Shown: positions 1 through 8,907, numbered from the stretch's first letter. The stretch: 64,000 nt of DNA from Deferribacter desulfuricans SSM1 (GCF_000010985.1 NC_013939.1:1579501-1643500), one strand, 5' to 3'. Translations and numbers: made by a program. The notes: generated by a model not told the origin, from the sequence alone.

Positions 1-910
1 AAAACATCTCAAATCTTGTATCTGGAGCATCATGGCCATATTTTTCCATAGCCTCTGTATAACTCATCCTTGGAAAAGGTCTTTCTATCTTTAAACCCAA
101 AACCTTATCAAATATTTCCACAAACATCTCTTCTATTAAATCCATTAAATCTTCTCTGTCAATAAAAGACATCTCCATATCAAGCTGAGTAAACTCAGGT
201 TGTCTATCAGCTCTTAAATCTTCATCCCTAAAACACTTTACAATTTGAAAATATTTATCAAAACCAGAAATCATTAAAAGCTGTTTAAACATTTGTGGTG
301 ACTGTGGTAAAGCATAAAACTTTCCTGGATTTACCCTACTTGGTACAAGATAGTCTCTAGCACCCTCTGGGGTGCTCTTTGTCAAAAAAGGAGTCTCAAT
401 ATCCAAAAACCCTTTTTTGTACAAAAACTCCCTTATAGTTCTAACAAGATTATGCCTCAAAATTAAATTTCTTTGAAGTGGTCTTCTTCTCAAATCTAAG
501 TATCTATATTTTAGCCTTATATCTTCGCCAACATTCGAATACTCATCTAGTGTAAATGGTAAGACTTTTGAAGTATTTAAAATTTTAAGCTCACTAACCA
601 TTACCTCAATTTCACCAGTTTTCAATTTTGGGTTTTCTGTGCCTTCAGGCCTTTTACTAACAACCCCTTTTACTGCGATAACATATTCAGTGCGAAGCTC
701 TTCTGCTTTTTTATGAGCATTTTCATTGTATTCTGGATTAAAAACTACTTGAGTAATCCCTTCTCTATCTCTTAAATCAACAAAAATAACACCACCATGA
801 TCCCTTCTTTTTTGAACCCAACCCATTAAAATTACTTCTTCATTCAAATTATTAATATTTAACTCACCACAAGTATGAGTTCTTCTCCAACTTCCTAAAT
901 TCTCTAACAT
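1..910 (-). CDS. aspS: Aspartyl-tRNA synthetase, partial (C-terminus beyond window)
   Basis: Charges tRNA-Asp with aspartate in the cytoplasm. The first 303 codons are present, from the ATG at 908-910; the rest runs off the left edge. An N-terminal OB-fold anticodon-binding domain opens with RTHTCGEL and contains [11 protein letters not shown]. It is followed by the class II catalytic core with [20 protein letters not shown] and motif 2, [18 protein letters not shown]. An AGGAGG Shine-Dalgarno lies just upstream of the ATG. It follows hisS by 9 bases on the same strand, so the two synthetases are probably co-transcribed. Whether it is discriminating or also charges tRNA-Asn cannot be told from this part. 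Confidence 0.96.
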   Translation of the reverse strand, partial: MLENLGSWRRTHTCGELNINNLNEEVILMGWVQKRRDHGGVIFVDLRDREGITQVVFNPEYNENAHKKAEELRTEYVIAVKGVVSKRPEGTENPKLKTGEIEVMVSELKILNTSKVLPFTLDEYSNVGEDIRLKYRYLDLRRRPLQRNLILRHNLVRTIREFLYKKGFLDIETPFLTKSTPEGARDYLVPSRVNPGKFYALPQSPQMFKQLLMISGFDKYFQIVKCFRDEDLRADRQPEFTQLDMEMSFIDREDLMDLIEEMFVEIFDKVLGLKIERPFPRMSYTEAMEKYGHDAPDTRFEMF

Positions 911-919
911 TTTTTCCTC

Positions 920-2179
920 CTAATTTTCCTGTAAAAACTTAATTATTTCATCTCTATTTATTTTAAACTGTTCTCCACTATTCATATCTTTTAATGTAAA
1001 TTTACCACTACTGATTTCATCTTCACCTATTATTAACACATATCTACTATTTAATCTATTTGCTTTTTTCATTTCTGATTTAATACTTCCAAGATCATAA
1101 CCTAAATTTACCTTAAAACCAGCATCTCTTAATTCATTTGAAATATTTATACCTACCTCTGTAAACTCTTCAAAAGTAATTATATAAATATCTACCTCGT
1201 CTTTTTTTAATTCATTTTTCATTTTGATGAGCTCTACCAGTCTATCCACACCAATGGCAAAACCTATCCCTGGAATATCTGGACCACCCAGTTCTTTAAT
1301 CAGGCCATCATATCTCCCACCAGCACCAACCGCCGAAGAAGCTCCCAATTTATCAGTTACCATTTCAAATGCAGTCCTTACATAATAATCAAGCCCTCTA
1401 ACAATATATGGATTTACATTGTATTCAACACCAAATTGATTTAAATAACTTTTCAATTTCCTAAAATGGTTATCACACACATCACACAAATTATCCAAAA
1501 TTATCGGAGCATCTTTTACAATCACTTTACAACTTTCAACCTTGCAATCAAGTATTCTCAAAGGATTCTTTTCAAGTCTTCTTTTACAATCTTCACATAG
1601 GTCTTCGTAATTATTTTTAAAATATTGGATTAATTTATCCCTATATTTTGGTCTACATTCTGGACAACCAATAGAATTTATCTCCATTCTTAAAAAATCT
1701 TTTAAATCAAAATCGTTTAAAAATTTATATAATAAAAAAATTATTTCAGCATCTAATAAGGGTGACTCTGAGCCAAAAGCTTCAATACCTATTTGATAAA
1801 ACTGCCTAAATCTACCCTTTTGAGGTCGCTCTCTTCTAAACATCGGACCATAATAGTAATATTTCCTTATTGCAGGGGGCTCATAAAGCTTATTTTCAAT
1901 AAACGCTCTTACCACCGAAGCCGTACCCTCTGGCCTCAATGAAAGATAAGAGCCATCCCTATCCTTAAAAGTAAACATCTCTTTTTCTACAATATCAGTA
2001 GTATCGCCTATCCCCCTAACAAATAATTCTGTTTTCTCAAGGATAGGTAATTTTATCTCTTCATAACCAAATGTGGGAAATAACTTTTTAAAACTATCTT
2101 CAATTAAATGCCAATATCTAATATCATCTCCAAAAATATCTCTAAAACCTTTTACTTTTTTAAACAAAACAACCCCCAA
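920..2179 (-). CDS. hisS: Histidyl-tRNA synthetase
   Basis: Class IIa synthetase that charges tRNA-His. The KGFRDI start, motif 2 (GPMFRRERPQKGRFRQF), the histidine-binding motif RGLDYYVRTAFE and GAGGRYDGL/GIGFAIGVDR are all present, followed by a C-terminal anticodon-binding domain from about residue 330. The length of 419 aa is typical. There is no ATG near the 5' end: TTG at 2179 gives the longest form, while TTG at 2167 has a G-rich stretch (2172-2176) just upstream and would begin FKKVKGFRD, closer to family starts. A good promoter lies upstream (2215-2243). It is the first gene of a hisS-aspS pair. Confidence 0.96.
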   Translation of the reverse strand: MGVVLFKKVKGFRDIFGDDIRYWHLIEDSFKKLFPTFGYEEIKLPILEKTELFVRGIGDTTDIVEKEMFTFKDRDGSYLSLRPEGTASVVRAFIENKLYEPPAIRKYYYYGPMFRRERPQKGRFRQFYQIGIEAFGSESPLLDAEIIFLLYKFLNDFDLKDFLRMEINSIGCPECRPKYRDKLIQYFKNNYEDLCEDCKRRLEKNPLRILDCKVESCKVIVKDAPIILDNLCDVCDNHFRKLKSYLNQFGVEYNVNPYIVRGLDYYVRTAFEMVTDKLGASSAVGAGGRYDGLIKELGGPDIPGIGFAIGVDRLVELIKMKNELKKDEVDIYIITFEEFTEVGINISNELRDAGFKVNLGYDLGSIKSEMKKANRLNSRYVLIIGEDEISSGKFTLKDMNSGEQFKINRDEIIKFLQEN

Positions 2180-2214
2180 TCTATAAAAATATGCTATAAT
2201 ATATTAGCTACAGG

Positions 2215-2243
2215 TTTATAAGACAGATTAACATTACTGTCAA
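2215..2243 (-). promoter_or_regulatory. Sigma70-type promoter for hisS-aspS
   Basis: On the minus strand a perfect TTGACA (-35, at 2238-2243) and TATAAA (-10, at 2215-2220) are separated by 17 bases. Transcription would start near 2208, about 30-40 bases before the TTG start of hisS. Confidence 0.75.
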
Positions 2244-2263
2244 TATATTGTAGTGAGGGGATT

Positions 2264-2689
2264 ATGATAAAATATAATATTAAAAACGTTTATAGAACCA
2301 GATTAAAAAAAGATGATGATCTTTACTTTGCCATTATGAGAGAGATTAATAAACTTGAAATAAACTCAGGAATAGTTATTGGTATTGGAGCTGTACAAAA
2401 GGCAAACATTGCATATTTCAATCAAAACAAAAAAGTTTATGAAAATTTCCATTTTAATGAGCCGATGGAAATTGTTTCATTGAAAGGTAATATTTCAATT
2501 AAAGATGATAAACCTTTTGGACATTTTCATATATCTTTAGGTCGTAGTGATTTTACTGTTGTAGGTGGACATCTCTTACCGGACACAATAATTTATGCAT
2601 GTGAAATTGATATTATTGAATTTGAAGGTAAAACACTAATGAGAGGATTTGACCCAGATACAAATCTGTATTTATGGGATATTAATTGA
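2264..2689 (+). CDS. PPC/DUF296-domain protein
   Basis: Small (141 aa) single-domain protein of the PPC (plant and prokaryote conserved, DUF296) family. The conserved core is visible as a glycine-rich IGIGAVQKA segment near residue 40, a PFGHFHISLGR stretch with the histidine motif at about residues 86-95, and VVGGHLLPDTII. Family members form trimers; bacterial forms are associated with DNA binding, but their ligand is not established. The ATG is preceded by GTGAGGGG. It is transcribed divergently from hisS and is followed by a dispersed repeat. Family assignment is firm, function is not. Confidence 0.85.
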   Translation: MIKYNIKNVYRTRLKKDDDLYFAIMREINKLEINSGIVIGIGAVQKANIAYFNQNKKVYENFHFNEPMEIVSLKGNISIKDDKPFGHFHISLGRSDFTVVGGHLLPDTIIYACEIDIIEFEGKTLMRGFDPDTNLYLWDIN

Positions 2690-2745
2690 TACAATTATCA
2701 AGGTTGTCTTAATAATTTTTATTATACCTATGAACTAAACAAAGC

Positions 2746-2850
2746 CATTACACAATAAAAACCAACTTTTTGATAATGCTTAGCTACCCCCGCAATGACC
2801 CATTTCCCAGTCATTGCGAGGAGCAAAAGTGACGAAGCAATCTCATAAAA
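2746..2850. repeat. Dispersed palindromic repeat, copy 1
   Basis: Member of the window-wide repeat family. The core hairpin CGCAATGAC / GTCATTGCG sits at 2791-2799 and 2810-2818 and is followed by GACGAAGCAATCTCA. An ACACAATAA-like outer end is visible near 2750. It lies between the convergent PPC-domain and rubredoxin genes and may double as a transcription stop. Confidence 0.8.
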
Positions 2851-2883
2851 TTTAATATTAGAAATTATATTACAAAATAACCA

Positions 2884-2991
2884 CTAAATTTCTACAAATT
2901 CAGAAGCTGGAGCATGACATACAGGGCATGTCATAGGTGGCTCTTCTGCTTCTACTATATAACCACAAACTTTACATTTCCATTTTTTCAT
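2884..2991 (-). CDS. Mini-rubredoxin (35 aa)
   Basis: Very short electron-transfer protein with one mononuclear iron site. The four cysteines are at residues 6, 9, 22 and 25: CKVCGY near the N-terminus and CPVCHAP near the C-terminus. The 12-residue spacing between the pairs matches the C-terminal rubredoxin domain of rubrerythrins rather than free ~52-aa rubredoxins. A strong AGGTGAGGTG ribosome-binding site precedes the ATG at 2989-2991. It lies 52 bases after nfu on the same strand, so it is probably the last gene of the Fe-S operon. It could donate electrons to rubrerythrin or serve in Fe-S assembly; both are inference. Confidence 0.88.
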   Translation of the reverse strand: MKKWKCKVCGYIVEAEEPPMTCPVCHAPASEFVEI

Positions 2992-3043
2992 TATACACCT
3001 CACCTAAAAAGGCAGTCAAAATTGTTGACTACCAAACTTTTAA

Positions 3044-3271
3044 TTAAAGAGCCACTACCTCTTTAACTTCAGGTATCATCTCTTTTAATCTCATTTCAAT
3101 ACCATGTTTCAATGTCATAGTGCTAAAAGGGCATGATCCACAAGCACCAGTCAATTGTACCTTTACAACACCATCTTCTGTAACATCCAATAACTCCACA
3201 TCACCACCATCAGCCTGTAAACCAGGTCTAACTTGATTTAAAACTTCTTGAACTCTTTCCTTTAATGTCAT
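3044..3271 (-). CDS. NifU C-terminal-domain (Nfu-type) Fe-S carrier
   Basis: 75-aa Nfu protein that binds a transient Fe-S cluster between subunits and passes it to client apoproteins. The CGSC motif (C44, C47) followed by [12 protein letters not shown] is the family signature, and the N-terminal [13 protein letters not shown] stretch is also typical. It lies 13 bases after the iscU-like gene on the same strand and belongs to the same operon. It is a stand-alone NifU C-terminal domain; the N-terminal scaffold domain is encoded by the neighbouring gene. Confidence 0.93.
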   Translation of the reverse strand: MTLKERVQEVLNQVRPGLQADGGDVELLDVTEDGVVKVQLTGACGSCPFSTMTLKHGIEMRLKEMIPEVKEVVAL

Positions 3272-3284
3272 GAAAATACCTCCT

Positions 3285-3725
3285 TTAACTAGCTATTTCA
3301 GTTTTTATTTTTTCTTTCATTTCATCTACTATTTTTGGATCTTTACCTATCCTCTGATAATAATCTTTTAACGCGGCTTCAATTGCCTCTTCAGCCATAA
3401 CAGAACAATGAATTTTCGCTGGTGGTAAACCATCAAGAGCTTCAACTATAGCCTCATTTGTTAATCTTAAAACATCTTCAACCCTTTTACCTTTAATAAG
3501 TTCTGTAGCCATTGAGCTTGAAGCAATAGCAGCACCACAACCAAAGGTTTTAAATTTCACATCCTCTACGATACCCTCATCATTGATTTTCATATAAAGC
3601 TTCATTACATCACCACAAGCAGGGTTTCCAACTTCACCTACTGCGTTGGCATCTTCAATTTCACCCATATTTCTTGGGTTCATAAAATGATCCATTACTT
3701 TTTCACTATATGGTCCTTTAGCCAT
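3285..3725 (-). CDS. iscU: Fe-S cluster assembly scaffold, IscU/NifU N-terminal type
   Basis: Scaffold on which [2Fe-2S] clusters are built. The cluster ligands are conserved: C37 and D39 in NPACGD, C63 in FGCGAAIAS and C107 in KIHCSVM. The N-terminal [14 protein letters not shown] is a standard IscU/NifU start. At 146 aa it is slightly longer than IscU because of a C-terminal helix rich in lysine and glutamate. It lies 15 bases after the NifS/IscS-like gene and just before nfu, the usual donor-scaffold-carrier order. Confidence 0.95.
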   Translation of the reverse strand: MAKGPYSEKVMDHFMNPRNMGEIEDANAVGEVGNPACGDVMKLYMKINDEGIVEDVKFKTFGCGAAIASSSMATELIKGKRVEDVLRLTNEAIVEALDGLPPAKIHCSVMAEEAIEAALKDYYQRIGKDPKIVDEMKEKIKTEIAS

Positions 3726-3740
3726 AATTTCCTCCTAATC

Positions 3741-4925
3741 TTACTTTTTGTTATAATATGGTGACATTTCACACAATCTATTTACTATCGCTGGAGTTAT
3801 CTCCAATACATAATCCACGTCTTTTTCCTCGTTATATTTTGACATGGAAAATGTAAGTGAGCCAGCGCAAATATCGTTTGGAACCCCAACAGCAGTTAAA
3901 ACATGAGAAGCTTCAAGCTCATCCTCATCTTCTGCCAATATATTGGAAGAACAAGCTGAACCACTAGCAGCTGCTACACCTTTTAATGAATATGATAGCA
4001 AAAGTGATTCACCTTCTATATATTCTATCCAAAAACTCACATGCCCAGGTAATCTCTGCTCTGGATGACCAGTAAAATGCAAGAAATCAAACATTTTAGC
4101 AAGCCCATCCCAAAGTTTTTTCCTCAACTGAATCATTTTTGGTGCATAAATATGCATCTCTTCTTTAGCAATTCTTGCCGCTTCACCCATCCCAACTATT
4201 GCTGGGACATTTTCACTACCACTCCTATATCCTCTTTCCTGAAATCCACCATCAAATAATGGTGTTAATTTCACACCATCTCTTATAAACAGGGCAGCAA
4301 CACCTTTTGGACCATAAAAGTTTTGTGATGCTATACTTAAAAGATCGCATTTAAATTTTTCCACATCAACTTCAACATGACCACAACTTGCAACAGCATC
4401 AACATGAAATAACACACCCTTCTCTTTGCAAATCTCACCAATCTTTTCTATATCTTGAATAGTACCTATTTCAGGATTTGCATGCATGATTGAAACAAGC
4501 AAAGTGTCTTCACGTATTGCATTTCTTAAATCTTCCAATGAAACCAAACCTGTCTCATCAACTTTTAGTTTTGTAACTTCAAAACCTAAATTTGTAAGCT
4601 TTAATGCAGTATTTTGAACTGAATAATGCTCAATTTCACTAATTATAATATGTTTTTTACCTTCGTATTCTGAGTTAAAAGCAACCCCTTTGATAGCAAG
4701 GTTATTACTCTCTGTACCACATGATGTAAACACAATATTGTCACTTTTCGCATTTATCAGAGATGCAACATGCTCCCTCGCCTCTTCAATAGCTTCAAAA
4801 GACTCTCTACCCAAAGGGTAAAAATGCGCACTTGGATTGCCATATTTCTCTTCAATAAAAGGCAACATCTTTTCTACAACTCTTTTATCAGGTTTTGTCC
4901 CTGCTACATTATCCATATAAATCAT
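3741..4925 (-). CDS. Cysteine desulfurase-like protein (NifS/IscS family) lacking the PLP lysine
   Basis: NifS/IscS homologues take sulfur from cysteine for Fe-S assembly, using PLP bound to a lysine. The ATG at 4925 has GAGGAG six to seven bases upstream; an ATG at 4949 would overlap the preceding gene. Numbering from 4925 (394 aa), the catalytic loop Cys325 (SGSACSS), His100 (IEHYSV) and Asp176 (HVDAV) are conserved. The Schiff-base lysine is not: the usual GHKxYGPKG reads ASQNFYGPKG, with Asn202 in its place. Two further PLP contacts are changed, Asn-Asn-Glu to Asn-Pro-Glu (Pro151) and the Gln after HVDAV to Ala179. The otherwise intact sequence and its place before iscU argue for a functional protein of the type known from Archaeoglobus, not decay. 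Confidence 0.9.
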   Translation of the reverse strand: MIYMDNVAGTKPDKRVVEKMLPFIEEKYGNPSAHFYPLGRESFEAIEEAREHVASLINAKSDNIVFTSCGTESNNLAIKGVAFNSEYEGKKHIIISEIEHYSVQNTALKLTNLGFEVTKLKVDETGLVSLEDLRNAIREDTLLVSIMHANPEIGTIQDIEKIGEICKEKGVLFHVDAVASCGHVEVDVEKFKCDLLSIASQNFYGPKGVAALFIRDGVKLTPLFDGGFQERGYRSGSENVPAIVGMGEAARIAKEEMHIYAPKMIQLRKKLWDGLAKMFDFLHFTGHPEQRLPGHVSFWIEYIEGESLLLSYSLKGVAAASGSACSSNILAEDEDELEASHVLTAVGVPNDICAGSLTFSMSKYNEEKDVDYVLEITPAIVNRLCEMSPYYNKK

Positions 4926-4938
4926 TTCACACTCCTCA

Positions 4939-5712
4939 TCATAGTTCATCTATTATCTGTTTTATAATTATTTTCAAATAATCACCAACCAGAGTTGTTT
5001 TAACACCATTCTTCATTACCACAACTTTCTCTTCTTCAAGAGCATCATGCAAGCTGTAAACATGTTTCTTCACAAAAAAATCATCCTCTTCAAAGTCAAT
5101 ATCGCCAAAAATATCAATAATAAACCCTGTAGATACAGGCAGCTGTCTTAGTTCAAAAGGAAAATCTAACTTATTATCTAAAAAGGAAAAGTAATTTTTA
5201 TAAAGTTCATCAGATCGTTCTAGAAAAAAAACATTAAATGCCAACATCCTATCAAAAACTTTATAATCATTTCTTACAAAAGAGAATATATCCCTCGTTT
5301 GGTTAAGTAAATCATCCACAGCAGCCTTCCCAAATATTGCTGCAGGTAAATTAATAACCGCATAATCAGGATTTCTCTCATCTAATAGATTTTCAAAACA
5401 ATAAACAACAGGCTCTTCAATATGAACCACATTATTTACATTAACCACAGTGCCAGAAAAATCTATGACTTTACCTTTAAATTCTTTTATCTTATCTAAT
5501 ATTTTACTCGCATCATTTAATACAATTAAAACATCATCTTCAAAACTTTCGCTAATACCAGTAATTCTAACATTATCAATTTGTTCTAAAGTGTCTAAAT
5601 AACCTTTATCAGTATAAATAGTAGTAAATAGTGAAAGATAATCTTTGTTTATCTTCTCTACTAACTCAGACAAAACCAAACTATCATTTGAATATATACC
5701 AATTCTTTTCAT
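4939..5712 (-). CDS. Uncharacterised protein, possible degenerate aspartate-semialdehyde dehydrogenase (Usg-1) fold
   Basis: 257 aa and not firmly recognised. Features that recall the Usg-1/ASADH-like family are an N-terminal beta-strand MKRIGIY, a KVIDFSG segment near residue 85 where ASADH has its ViDlSs motif, and a later stretch VDDLLNQTRDIF ... MLAFNVFF ... LPVSTGF resembling the ELxxQT/AFN/PVfxGh pattern of the dimerisation domain. The nucleotide-binding GxxGxxG is absent (IYSNDSLV), as is the catalytic cysteine. It is the first gene of the Fe-S block, 13 bases before the NifS-like gene, so a link to sulfur or Fe-S metabolism is possible. The fold call is tentative. Confidence 0.5.
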   Translation of the reverse strand: MKRIGIYSNDSLVLSELVEKINKDYLSLFTTIYTDKGYLDTLEQIDNVRITGISESFEDDVLIVLNDASKILDKIKEFKGKVIDFSGTVVNVNNVVHIEEPVVYCFENLLDERNPDYAVINLPAAIFGKAAVDDLLNQTRDIFSFVRNDYKVFDRMLAFNVFFLERSDELYKNYFSFLDNKLDFPFELRQLPVSTGFIIDIFGDIDFEEDDFFVKKHVYSLHDALEEEKVVVMKNGVKTTLVGDYLKIIIKQIIDEL

Positions 5713-5804
5713 AAATCATACCTTTTTAGTCTTTTTTAAAAGATATACAGATTTAATAAAAAAGCAAGCACAATTTAAAATCAACACCCCAAAATAATCC
5801 AAAA

Positions 5805-6653
5805 CTATTTAACTTTTTCATACATCAAATAATTATCTTCATTAACAGTAAAGTATAAGTTTTTTACTGGCTGCCTAAAACCACCAAATCTAGAAAAAGT
5901 TAGATTATCATATTTAATAGTTAGCGCTGCTGCATTTCCTATATCGATTAAAAAATATTTTTTAAATTTAATACTTTTCTTAGTTCCAGGATTTGCTATA
6001 AAATCTAAAACAGTCTTATTATCTATTTTTATATTTACCCAACAGATATCATTAAATTCTAAAACGGCTTCATGAAATGTTTCATTATCTACTACTTCTT
6101 TTTTATTTATCTGCTCCACAATCTTCTTAGGATCAATCTTATCTATCTTTTCCTCCACAATAGCTTTTATGTCTTTAGACTTATTGTCACTATTAATAGT
6201 CTCATTTTCTAATGGGACAACATTTGCTGTTTTATTTTCAACAGTAAGATTCTTTATCACTTGCTTTTTGTTTACATTTAAAAAGTAATATACCAGAGCT
6301 ATTATCAAGATTACTACAATAATAAAAAATACAAAAAACTTATGTATATTTTTAAGATTTACCTCTTTTTGGATAATTTCATCACTTTCTATCTTAACAT
6401 ATTTTTTTTGAAAATCCTCTTTCTTGCAAGCTTCATCAAATAATGGTTTTAATTCATCAAAATTAAAACCCAAATATTCTGCATAACTTTTACTAAACCC
6501 ATAGGCATGTACATAAGAGGGTAATTTATTAAATTCCCCTTTTTCGATTAATTCCAAGTAATGAGTTGTAACTTTGATTGCTTTAGAGACATCACTTAAG
6601 CTTAAATTTAAGCTTTCTCGTTTATCTCTTAAAACTTTGGAAAACTCACTCAT
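5805..6653 (-). CDS. rodZ: RodZ-like helix-turn-helix membrane protein
   Basis: Single-pass membrane protein likely involved in cell shape through the MreB cytoskeleton. Residues 1-70 form a Cro/CI-type HTH (HTH_25) with LSLSDVSKAIKVTTHYLELIEKGEF. A transmembrane helix spans about residues 105-125, a linker follows, and residues about 195-282 form the periplasmic beta domain (DUF4115-like). The length of 282 aa is normal. Its start overlaps the end of the upstream lipoprotein gene by four bases. The RodZ family is clear; the role in shape is from family knowledge. Confidence 0.82.
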   Translation of the reverse strand: MSEFSKVLRDKRESLNLSLSDVSKAIKVTTHYLELIEKGEFNKLPSYVHAYGFSKSYAEYLGFNFDELKPLFDEACKKEDFQKKYVKIESDEIIQKEVNLKNIHKFFVFFIIVVILIIALVYYFLNVNKKQVIKNLTVENKTANVVPLENETINSDNKSKDIKAIVEEKIDKIDPKKIVEQINKKEVVDNETFHEAVLEFNDICWVNIKIDNKTVLDFIANPGTKKSIKFKKYFLIDIGNAAALTIKYDNLTFSRFGGFRQPVKNLYFTVNEDNYLMYEKVK

Positions 6654-7399
6654 TTATAAATACCTAAAGACTTCAAGTAAGTTGCAGCTTTTTTTGCTTC
6701 TTCACTTTTTGGAAATTTAATAATTATATCTTCAAAAACTGATGCAGCATCGTTATATTTTTTCTCATTATAGTAATGTTCTCCAAGTTTTAACATTAAT
6801 ACTCTACTTGCAGGGTTATTATCTACAGCTTTTTTCAATATTTTTTCAGCTTCTGCCATATTCATCTCTTTATTATATATTTCATAAAGCATAAGATAAG
6901 AATTTACAAAAAATCTATTTGCTCTAATAGAACTTTTAAAATACTTTTTCGCCTCTTCATAATCATTCATATTATAATAGGCCAGGCCGATATTATAATA
7001 AACAAGCGGGATATTAGGATATGTAGGGTCATTTAATATCTTCTTCCAATTTAATATTGCATTTTCTAAATCACCTTTCGCAGCAAGTATTGAAGCATAA
7101 GTATTTAAATACTCAGAATTATTGGGTGAGATGGAAAGAGCTTTTATTATATATTGCTCTGCTTTTCCTATCATATTTTTCTTTAAATAAAATGCTGAAA
7201 TTGCATAATATATTCTATCATCTTTTGGATTATATTTTAACGCCTCTTCAAACTCGCCCAATGCTCTAAAATCATTTTCACTGGATAAATATGCCAACCC
7301 AAGTTTATAATGAGACTCAGCAATCTTAGATTTATCAACTCTTTGTGCACAACCTAATATCAAAGAAACAAATATTATTAAACTAACAATTTTTTTCAT
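6650..7399 (-). CDS. TPR-repeat outer-membrane lipoprotein, PilF/PilW-like
   Basis: 249-aa lipoprotein with signal peptide and lipobox LILGC (acylated Cys17). It consists of about six tetratricopeptide repeats starting at residue 30 (HYKLGLAYL, YYNIGLAYYN and similar). The pattern YLNTYASILAAKGDLENA followed by NDPTYPNIP resembles PilF/PilW, the pilotin that helps assemble the type IV pilus secretin. No other pilus gene is in the window, so a general TPR lipoprotein is the alternative. It lies between coaX and rodZ with short overlaps on both sides, consistent with one operon. Confidence 0.75.
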   Translation of the reverse strand: MKKIVSLIIFVSLILGCAQRVDKSKIAESHYKLGLAYLSSENDFRALGEFEEALKYNPKDDRIYYAISAFYLKKNMIGKAEQYIIKALSISPNNSEYLNTYASILAAKGDLENAILNWKKILNDPTYPNIPLVYYNIGLAYYNMNDYEEAKKYFKSSIRANRFFVNSYLMLYEIYNKEMNMAEAEKILKKAVDNNPASRVLMLKLGEHYYNEKKYNDAASVFEDIIIKFPKSEEAKKAATYLKSLGIYK

Positions 7400-8156
7400 A
7401 AATAATCCTCAACCCTTCTAATGTTAAATTTGGTTCATATACCTTTAAATATTTAGATTCTCTAACAAAAATACTACCTAACCCACCGGTAGTTATTACT
7501 GATAAATTTTTTATATCACAACCAAGTTCATCAATAATTTTCTCTATTATACCATCAACCATAGATAAATAACCGTAATATATACCAGACTGAATAGATC
7601 TAATAGTATTTGTCCCAACAACTCTATCAGGTTTCTCTATCTCCACTTCAGGGAGTTTAGCGGTTCCAGTGTGTAATGCTTTTATCGATAATTTTATCCC
7701 TGGGCAAATTAATCCACCCACATAGCAAGAGTTTTTATCAACCACATCAAAAGTAGTAGCTGTCCCAAAATCAACAACTATAACCGGCGCTCCATATTTA
7801 TTAATTGCCGCAGCAGCATTTACAATCCTGTCTGCCCCAACCTCCCTAGGGTTATCAATATGAATCTTTACCCCTGTTTTAACTCCTGGTCCAACTACTA
7901 TAGGTTCTGAATTAATATATTTTCTACAAAGCTTGCTAAATGTATATATTAATGAGGGAACAACACTGGAAATAATCACTCCCCTAACACCTTTTATATC
8001 AATATTATTTTTCTCCATTAAAAGCATAATAATGGATGCATATTCATCTGTAGTTTTGAAATGGTCCGTTGCTAATCTAAAATTTGCAATAAGTGTTTCA
8101 TCTTTAAAAACACCTAAAACTATATTTGTATTTCCTATATCAATTGCCAAAATCAT
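7383..8156 (-). CDS. coaX: Type III pantothenate kinase
   Basis: Phosphorylates pantothenate in the first step of coenzyme A synthesis. The ASKHA-fold signatures are present: the phosphate-binding loop AIDIGNTN at residues 4-11, GADRIVNAAAA near residue 105 and VVDFGTATTFDVV near residue 125. The length of 257 aa is typical. Its start overlaps birA by 17 bases and its end overlaps the TPR lipoprotein gene by 17 bases. The birA-coaX pairing is common in bacteria and joins two cofactor functions. Confidence 0.95.
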   Translation of the reverse strand: MILAIDIGNTNIVLGVFKDETLIANFRLATDHFKTTDEYASIIMLLMEKNNIDIKGVRGVIISSVVPSLIYTFSKLCRKYINSEPIVVGPGVKTGVKIHIDNPREVGADRIVNAAAAINKYGAPVIVVDFGTATTFDVVDKNSCYVGGLICPGIKLSIKALHTGTAKLPEVEIEKPDRVVGTNTIRSIQSGIYYGYLSMVDGIIEKIIDELGCDIKNLSVITTGGLGSIFVRESKYLKVYEPNLTLEGLRIIYEKNC

Positions 8157-8907
8157 AACCTATTTCCCCATAATAAACTTTTTTAAGCACACCCTTTTTG
8201 TCTTCTATAATTAGTGCACCATCATCTGTTATACCTTTTTCAATAAACTTTTCAATACTATTATTGTAATGAAATGAGATTTCTTTATTGTAGTATGCTG
8301 AATATTTATCCCATAACTTGTTTATATCGCCATCCCAGTTTTTCCACTTTATAAAGTGTCTCAAAAATCTTTTTAAAAATTCTAATTTATCTATCTTTTT
8401 CCCTGTCTCAAGAAACAATGTCGTAGCTCTATTTTTTATCTCATCTGCTATCTTATCAGCATTTAAATTTATACCAACCCCTAAAACAATTCTATTCAAT
8501 TTATTCCCCTCCATTTTAGCCTCTAAAAGTATACCCGAAATCTTCTTCCCATTATACAAAATATCATTTGGCCACTTAACCTTTACATTAACAGAATAAA
8601 CATCTTTCATTGTATCACACAAAGCATAAGCTGTAATTATATTTAAGCGAAATAAAGTTCTTATATTTTCATTATTATCTAACACAATAGTAAAATACAA
8701 ATTTCCTTCATTATCTGATATCCAAGTTCTACCTTGTCTACCCTTTCCTTTTAATTGTTTATTAGCAATAATAATAGAATAAATATCTAAACTACTATCT
8801 AAAGCAAACTGGTTTGTAGAAGTTAGAATTTCATAGATGTAAAGCCTAAATATTATATCATCAACAACAACTTCTTGATAAGAAAAATCAGTATTATTTT
8901 TTCCCAT
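8140..8907 (-). CDS. birA: Biotin--[acetyl-CoA-carboxylase] ligase
   Basis: Activates biotin as biotinyl-AMP and attaches it to carboxylase carrier proteins. The adenylate loop KGKGRQGRTW lies at residues 53-62, KWPNDIL near 114 and KISGILLE after that. At 255 aa it has only the catalytic and short C-terminal domains; the N-terminal DNA-binding domain of E. coli BirA is missing, so it is not expected to act as a repressor. It overlaps coaX by 17 bases and the receiver gene upstream by 14 bases. Confidence 0.94.
   Translation of the reverse strand: MGKNNTDFSYQEVVVDDIIFRLYIYEILTSTNQFALDSSLDIYSIIIANKQLKGKGRQGRTWISDNEGNLYFTIVLDNNENIRTLFRLNIITAYALCDTMKDVYSVNVKVKWPNDILYNGKKISGILLEAKMEGNKLNRIVLGVGINLNADKIADEIKNRATTLFLETGKKIDKLEFLKRFLRHFIKWKNWDGDINKLWDKYSAYYNKEISFHYNNSIEKFIEKGITDDGALIIEDKKGVLKKVYYGEIGYDFGN

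Noticed and set aside
2746-2850. CRISPR array
   Set aside because: The repeats are dispersed single palindromic elements across the window, not regularly spaced tandem repeats with spacers, and no cas genes are present.
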